NCBI GenBank assembly: GCA_026874595.1
Contig: CM049310.1
Location: 15,972,058-16,036,057 of the forward strand
From: Sipunculus nudus
Lineage: Eukaryota; Annelida; Sipuncula; Golfingiida; Sipunculidae
Direction of reading: 5' to 3'
Length of the DNA: 64,000 nucleotides
Below, piece after piece: positions 58,301-63,100 of this stretch. The notes under the pieces were generated by a model. That model did no database searches and was not told where the DNA came from. It worked only from the letters and a program-made list of their open reading frames with translations. The first letter of the stretch is position 1. The number at the start of each line of letters is the position of its first letter. The position numbers were made by a program, and so were the translations under genes.

Positions 58301-60115
58301 TCTTTTTAAAGATGTGGGGTCTTTGACCATGTCCTTTGACCTCATGATCTCAAATTCAACAGGTTGCTTGCTTCAGTGGTGGGCCATATAAAAATCAAGT
58401 TTGAAATCCATATGTCAATTCCAACTGGAGTTATCATCTGGTAATGAATTTATGGACAGATGGCTCCTTTGACCTTGAAATTTGACCTTATTACCCCAAG
58501 TTGATAGAGATCTTCCCCTATTGGCATGTGTCATATATGGGCAAGACGGAAGGAACTGCATGAAAAGTTTGACTTAAAATGCATCCACAAACTTTTTAAA
58601 ATGTGAGTCCTGAGACCTTGACCTTTGACCTCATGACCCCAAAATCAGTAGGGTTCTTGCTTCAGTGGTGGGCCATTTATGTGTTTCAAATCCATATGTC
58701 AATCAAAACAGGAGTTATCTTCCGGAAACAAAGTTGTGGTCAGACAGATCTTCGAAGGATGGCTGGTAAGACAGTCAGATGGACAGGGTGATAACTATAG
58801 GGCACCTGCTTATTCAAGTGGGGCCCTGATAAATATGTTTATATCTAAGGGTTTTTTTTTCTACATTTTCCTGCCTCTGATGAACAATACCCATTAACTC
58901 CTCGATTGGTCCACAGCCTATAGCTGACACTATCTACTGAATGAATATGAAGACAATCATGTGAAAAGAATAATATATTATTATAAGTATTTGAATTTAA
59001 GGTTTATATATAATATGCAGATTGAGGTCGTACAAATGTGCCTCTGATACACGGGGGGGGGGGGGGGGGGGGGTTTGTAACCAAGAACCTCCAAAGCCCA
59101 TTTACTATAACCAGTGGTCACATCCTAACCCTCTTTACAACACTTTGGTTAAATTACTCTTAATGTTGTTACTTGCTTTCACTTGACACATTATCTGGTT
59201 GAATATCTCACCTTGACCACTCTCAGGTCCTCAATTGTAGTTTGTCTGATTAACTCCAGATGACGCACTAACCACATCTTGTTGACAGTTCTGTCTTCAA
59301 GCTGACTGCCCTCGACCCTAACATAAATACCAAAGTACAAGAGTAAAGATGTATTCTGAAGATATAACTTCTTTATTTTAAAAAGACTAAGTATATTTCA
59401 AAGGTCTGATCTGGTCCCACATGTTATCTAAATGGATGGTACAAAGCTTATTTCACCAAAACTTCTCCCCTGGTAGTAGAATGCACATGGTTTATTTAAA
59501 AGTTTAATTTGCTGTTCTGATAAATTTTCCATTGTGGTACAGTAAAACCTTTACTATTAACCACCTCAATTTAGGGACCACTTCAAAATGGCTACTTTTT
59601 TCTTGGGCATGATTATTTTCGCTCTTTATATTGGATGTTTAAGTTTTAAATAGTGGGCACTCTCTTTGTTCTGAGCAGGTGATCTAAATGTTTATGCAAC
59701 CACTAATTACTGAGTAAACATTGCCTGGCCAGGTACAGAGATGGGTAAGTGGAAGGATTGGACTTTAACCAAGGTATTGCATCACAGATTGGTGCAGATC
59801 AAACAAATACAGGGCATAGATCAAACCATGACCAGGGATGACCAGACTTTTTTCTTACATCTTTACCAGCCCTGCAGTTTATTGTATGCATGAGGCATAT
59901 AAACCCTTACTTTATTTAACTCACTGGTCAGTCAAGACTTATGATTAGTTGATATTTTAACTCACTATTGCCCTAACTTGCTAGACATCAATAAATGACT
60001 GAGGATGGTATTCTGTGATTAAGTCAGTGATGCTATGCAGGACCAAATGACGAGCTTAAAATGAGTAATAATGAGCTATTTCATAGACAGGTGGAGACTC
60101 TCATTCCTGTTAACA

Positions 60116-60195
<80 letters not shown>

Positions 60196-63100
60196 ATTAA
60201 AAAACAACAGAAAAATAAATGGGTAATACAAGGTAAAATTATTTACATGACCTTGGCTTTTTCTATACCCATAAGTGAGTAACTATAATTACGAATTTGT
60301 CCAGGCCTGTGTATTCATGTACATACAGGGGTTAGGTGTGTATTCATGTACATACATGGGTCAGGTTTGTGCACAGGATATATACCACCCACCTGACATT
60401 TACAGCCTCTTCTAACTTTGCAAATGCCTTCATCTTCCATTCCTTGGGTCTGCCTGGAGGCATGAACCCCGATCGAGCTTTACGCTTTTTGCACTGATCA
60501 TCCATCCTACAGAAATCATGATCATAAACATTTGAAAGGCTGACACTTAAACTATAATCACCATAGCATTTAAGAGATGGATTATTCTGAATCATTAACC
60601 CCATTCTGTTAATTCTGAACTCCAGAAAGCTTAATGATGAAATATCATTGTCACATAATTATTTTCATCCTCATGTTAGCAATATGCCAACTGTATATCT
60701 CATTTTAATAATTGTATCCGCCAAAACAGAGTTTTGCGGATACTATGTTTTCAGCTGCACGCCGCCGCCGCGTAGGTGTCCGGAGAACTCCTCCGTAACC
60801 GCTGGGCGGAATTTTACGAAACCCGGGATTATGTTCGGGTCACATGTGAACTGCTGCGCCCCGATTTTGTTTTGACCTCTGACCTTTCCTCTGCGCTCTG
60901 CGTCCGTTTGTGCGTCTGTCTCCACAATAAACCCACATATCTCGGGAACCGTTTGACCGATCAGGAAATTTTTTTTACACAAATGTAGCCCTTGCAGAGC
61001 TTTATAATATACACAAAAATGGTGGCGCCACCTACAACCATGTTTGCACAGTGTCCATCTGTTCGTCTGCCTTGGGTTAAAATCACTCATATCTCTGCAG
61101 TGACTAGACTAATTCACCTGAAATTCGGCATGCGTAAACATCCTGGACAGCTTTTCTGATTTTATGACAGGTGGTGCCACCTACATTCATGTTTACGCTG
61201 CAGACATCCAAGCTCATATCTCGGGAACCGTTTGACCGATCAGGAAAATTTTTTTGCACAAATGTAGCCCTTGGAGAGCTTTATAACATACACAAAAAAT
61301 GGTGGCGCCACCTGCAACCATGTTTGCACAGTGTCCATCTGTTCGTCTGCCTTGGGTTAAAATCACTCATATCTCTGCAGTGACTTGACTAATTCACCTG
61401 AAATTCGGCATGCATACACATCCTGGATAGCTTTTCTGATTTTATGACAGGTGGCGCCACCTACATTCACGTTTACGCTGCAGACATCCAAGCTCATATC
61501 TCGGGAACCGTTTGACCGATCAGGAAAATTTTTTTGCACAAATGTAGCCCTTGGAGAGCTTTATAACATACACAAAAAATGGTGGCGCCACCTGCAACCA
61601 TGTTTGCACAGTGTCCATCTGTTCGTCTGCCTTGGGTTAAAACACTCATATCTCTGCAGTGACTAGACTAATTCACCTGAAATTCGGCATGCCTTAACAT
61701 CCTGGATAGCTTTTCTGATTTTATGACAGGTGGCGCCACCTACATTCACGTTTACACTGCAGACATCCAAGCTCATATCTCGGGAACCGTGTGACCGATT
61801 GGGCCAAAATTTTGCATGTGTATAGATCTCACATAGCTCTTCATCATACGCAAAACTGGTGGCGCCACCTGCAGCCATTTTTGCACAGCTCCTGTCTGTT
61901 TGTCTGCCATTGGATAAAATCACTCATATCTCGGCAGTGGTTTGACATATCTGCCTAAAATTTTGCAGGTTTATACTTCCCGACAGCTCTCTTGATTTTA
62001 TGACAGGTGGCGCCACCTGCATTCTAGTTTATGCAGCAGACATCCAAGCTCATATCTTGGGAACCATTTGACCGATTGGGCCAAAGTTTTGCATGTGTAT
62101 AGTTCTCACATAGCTCTTTATCATACGCAAAACTGGTGGCGTCACCTGCAACCATTTTTGCTCAGCGTCCATCTGTTTGTCTGCCACGGGCTAAAATTAC
62201 TCATATACATGTAGTGGTTTGACTTATCTGCCTTAAATTTTTCATATGTTTACAACCTGGACCGCTTTCTGGATTTTGTGGTATGGGGGGCAACCTACAT
62301 ACACAATTTGGCTGCAGACATCCATGCTAATATGCAACACTCAATTTTCCCTTGCCACTCAATCCATGCCTCACTTCACCCGTTCCTCTCTGATTTAGGC
62401 GGATACACGTAGTCGCTTGTCGACTACCCGTATTCTAGTTAAATTTCATTATTCTATGCAATCCTGATGACACAAAAATCTGATAATAATGGAAAGATAC
62501 CTGATTTGGCTAAGGTATAAAACTTAGGGTTTGTGCACCTTTGGCCTGCAAATACAGAGTGTTATTCGCCACACACACAGACAAACACACCCAAAGCCGT
62601 TGGAAGTCCAACTGCTCATGCTATGGAAGTTATGCAAGAGCATATGTATTAATTACCTTTCTTCTCTCTCTACAATTCTCAGCACTGTGACAATGACAGT
62701 TGGTTCTCGACGGACTGTGATGATGGTTCTCTGCAGTATCAACCACAGCTGTTTGGCCAGCATCTCTGACAGCCTCTCAACATCAGCAAAATAGTTGTTT
62801 ACAATCTGTAAGTATACACCAAGCCTGACCTGACTAAACTGAATTAAAGAGATGTATCTTGCTCCCTACAGAACTGACCTTCAATGTCCAGCCATTAGAC
62901 CATACTATGTTGCCGAGATACATGCAATACAAAGTAAAATATCATATCAGTGCCATAAGCTCCCATCTTATCATATAGTTAGAGACAGTTGATCCACGGG
63001 TGGAAAGTAACCTCAAACATTTAATAATACTGTTAATAGTATTTTAAGGGTCATAAAAGGCATGTTAACAGAGCCATCATGGAAGAAAGAGTTCAAGAAA

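Noticed and set aside
60061-60282. Open frame with a long Tyr-Ile repeat
   Set aside because: It is the (TA)n microsatellite read as codons.
60743-61923. Open frames of 70-115 codons in the HINE-like copies, also at 44402-45869 and 13225-13806
   Set aside because: The same peptides recur on tandem repeat units in both orientations and match no protein. They are repeat translations.
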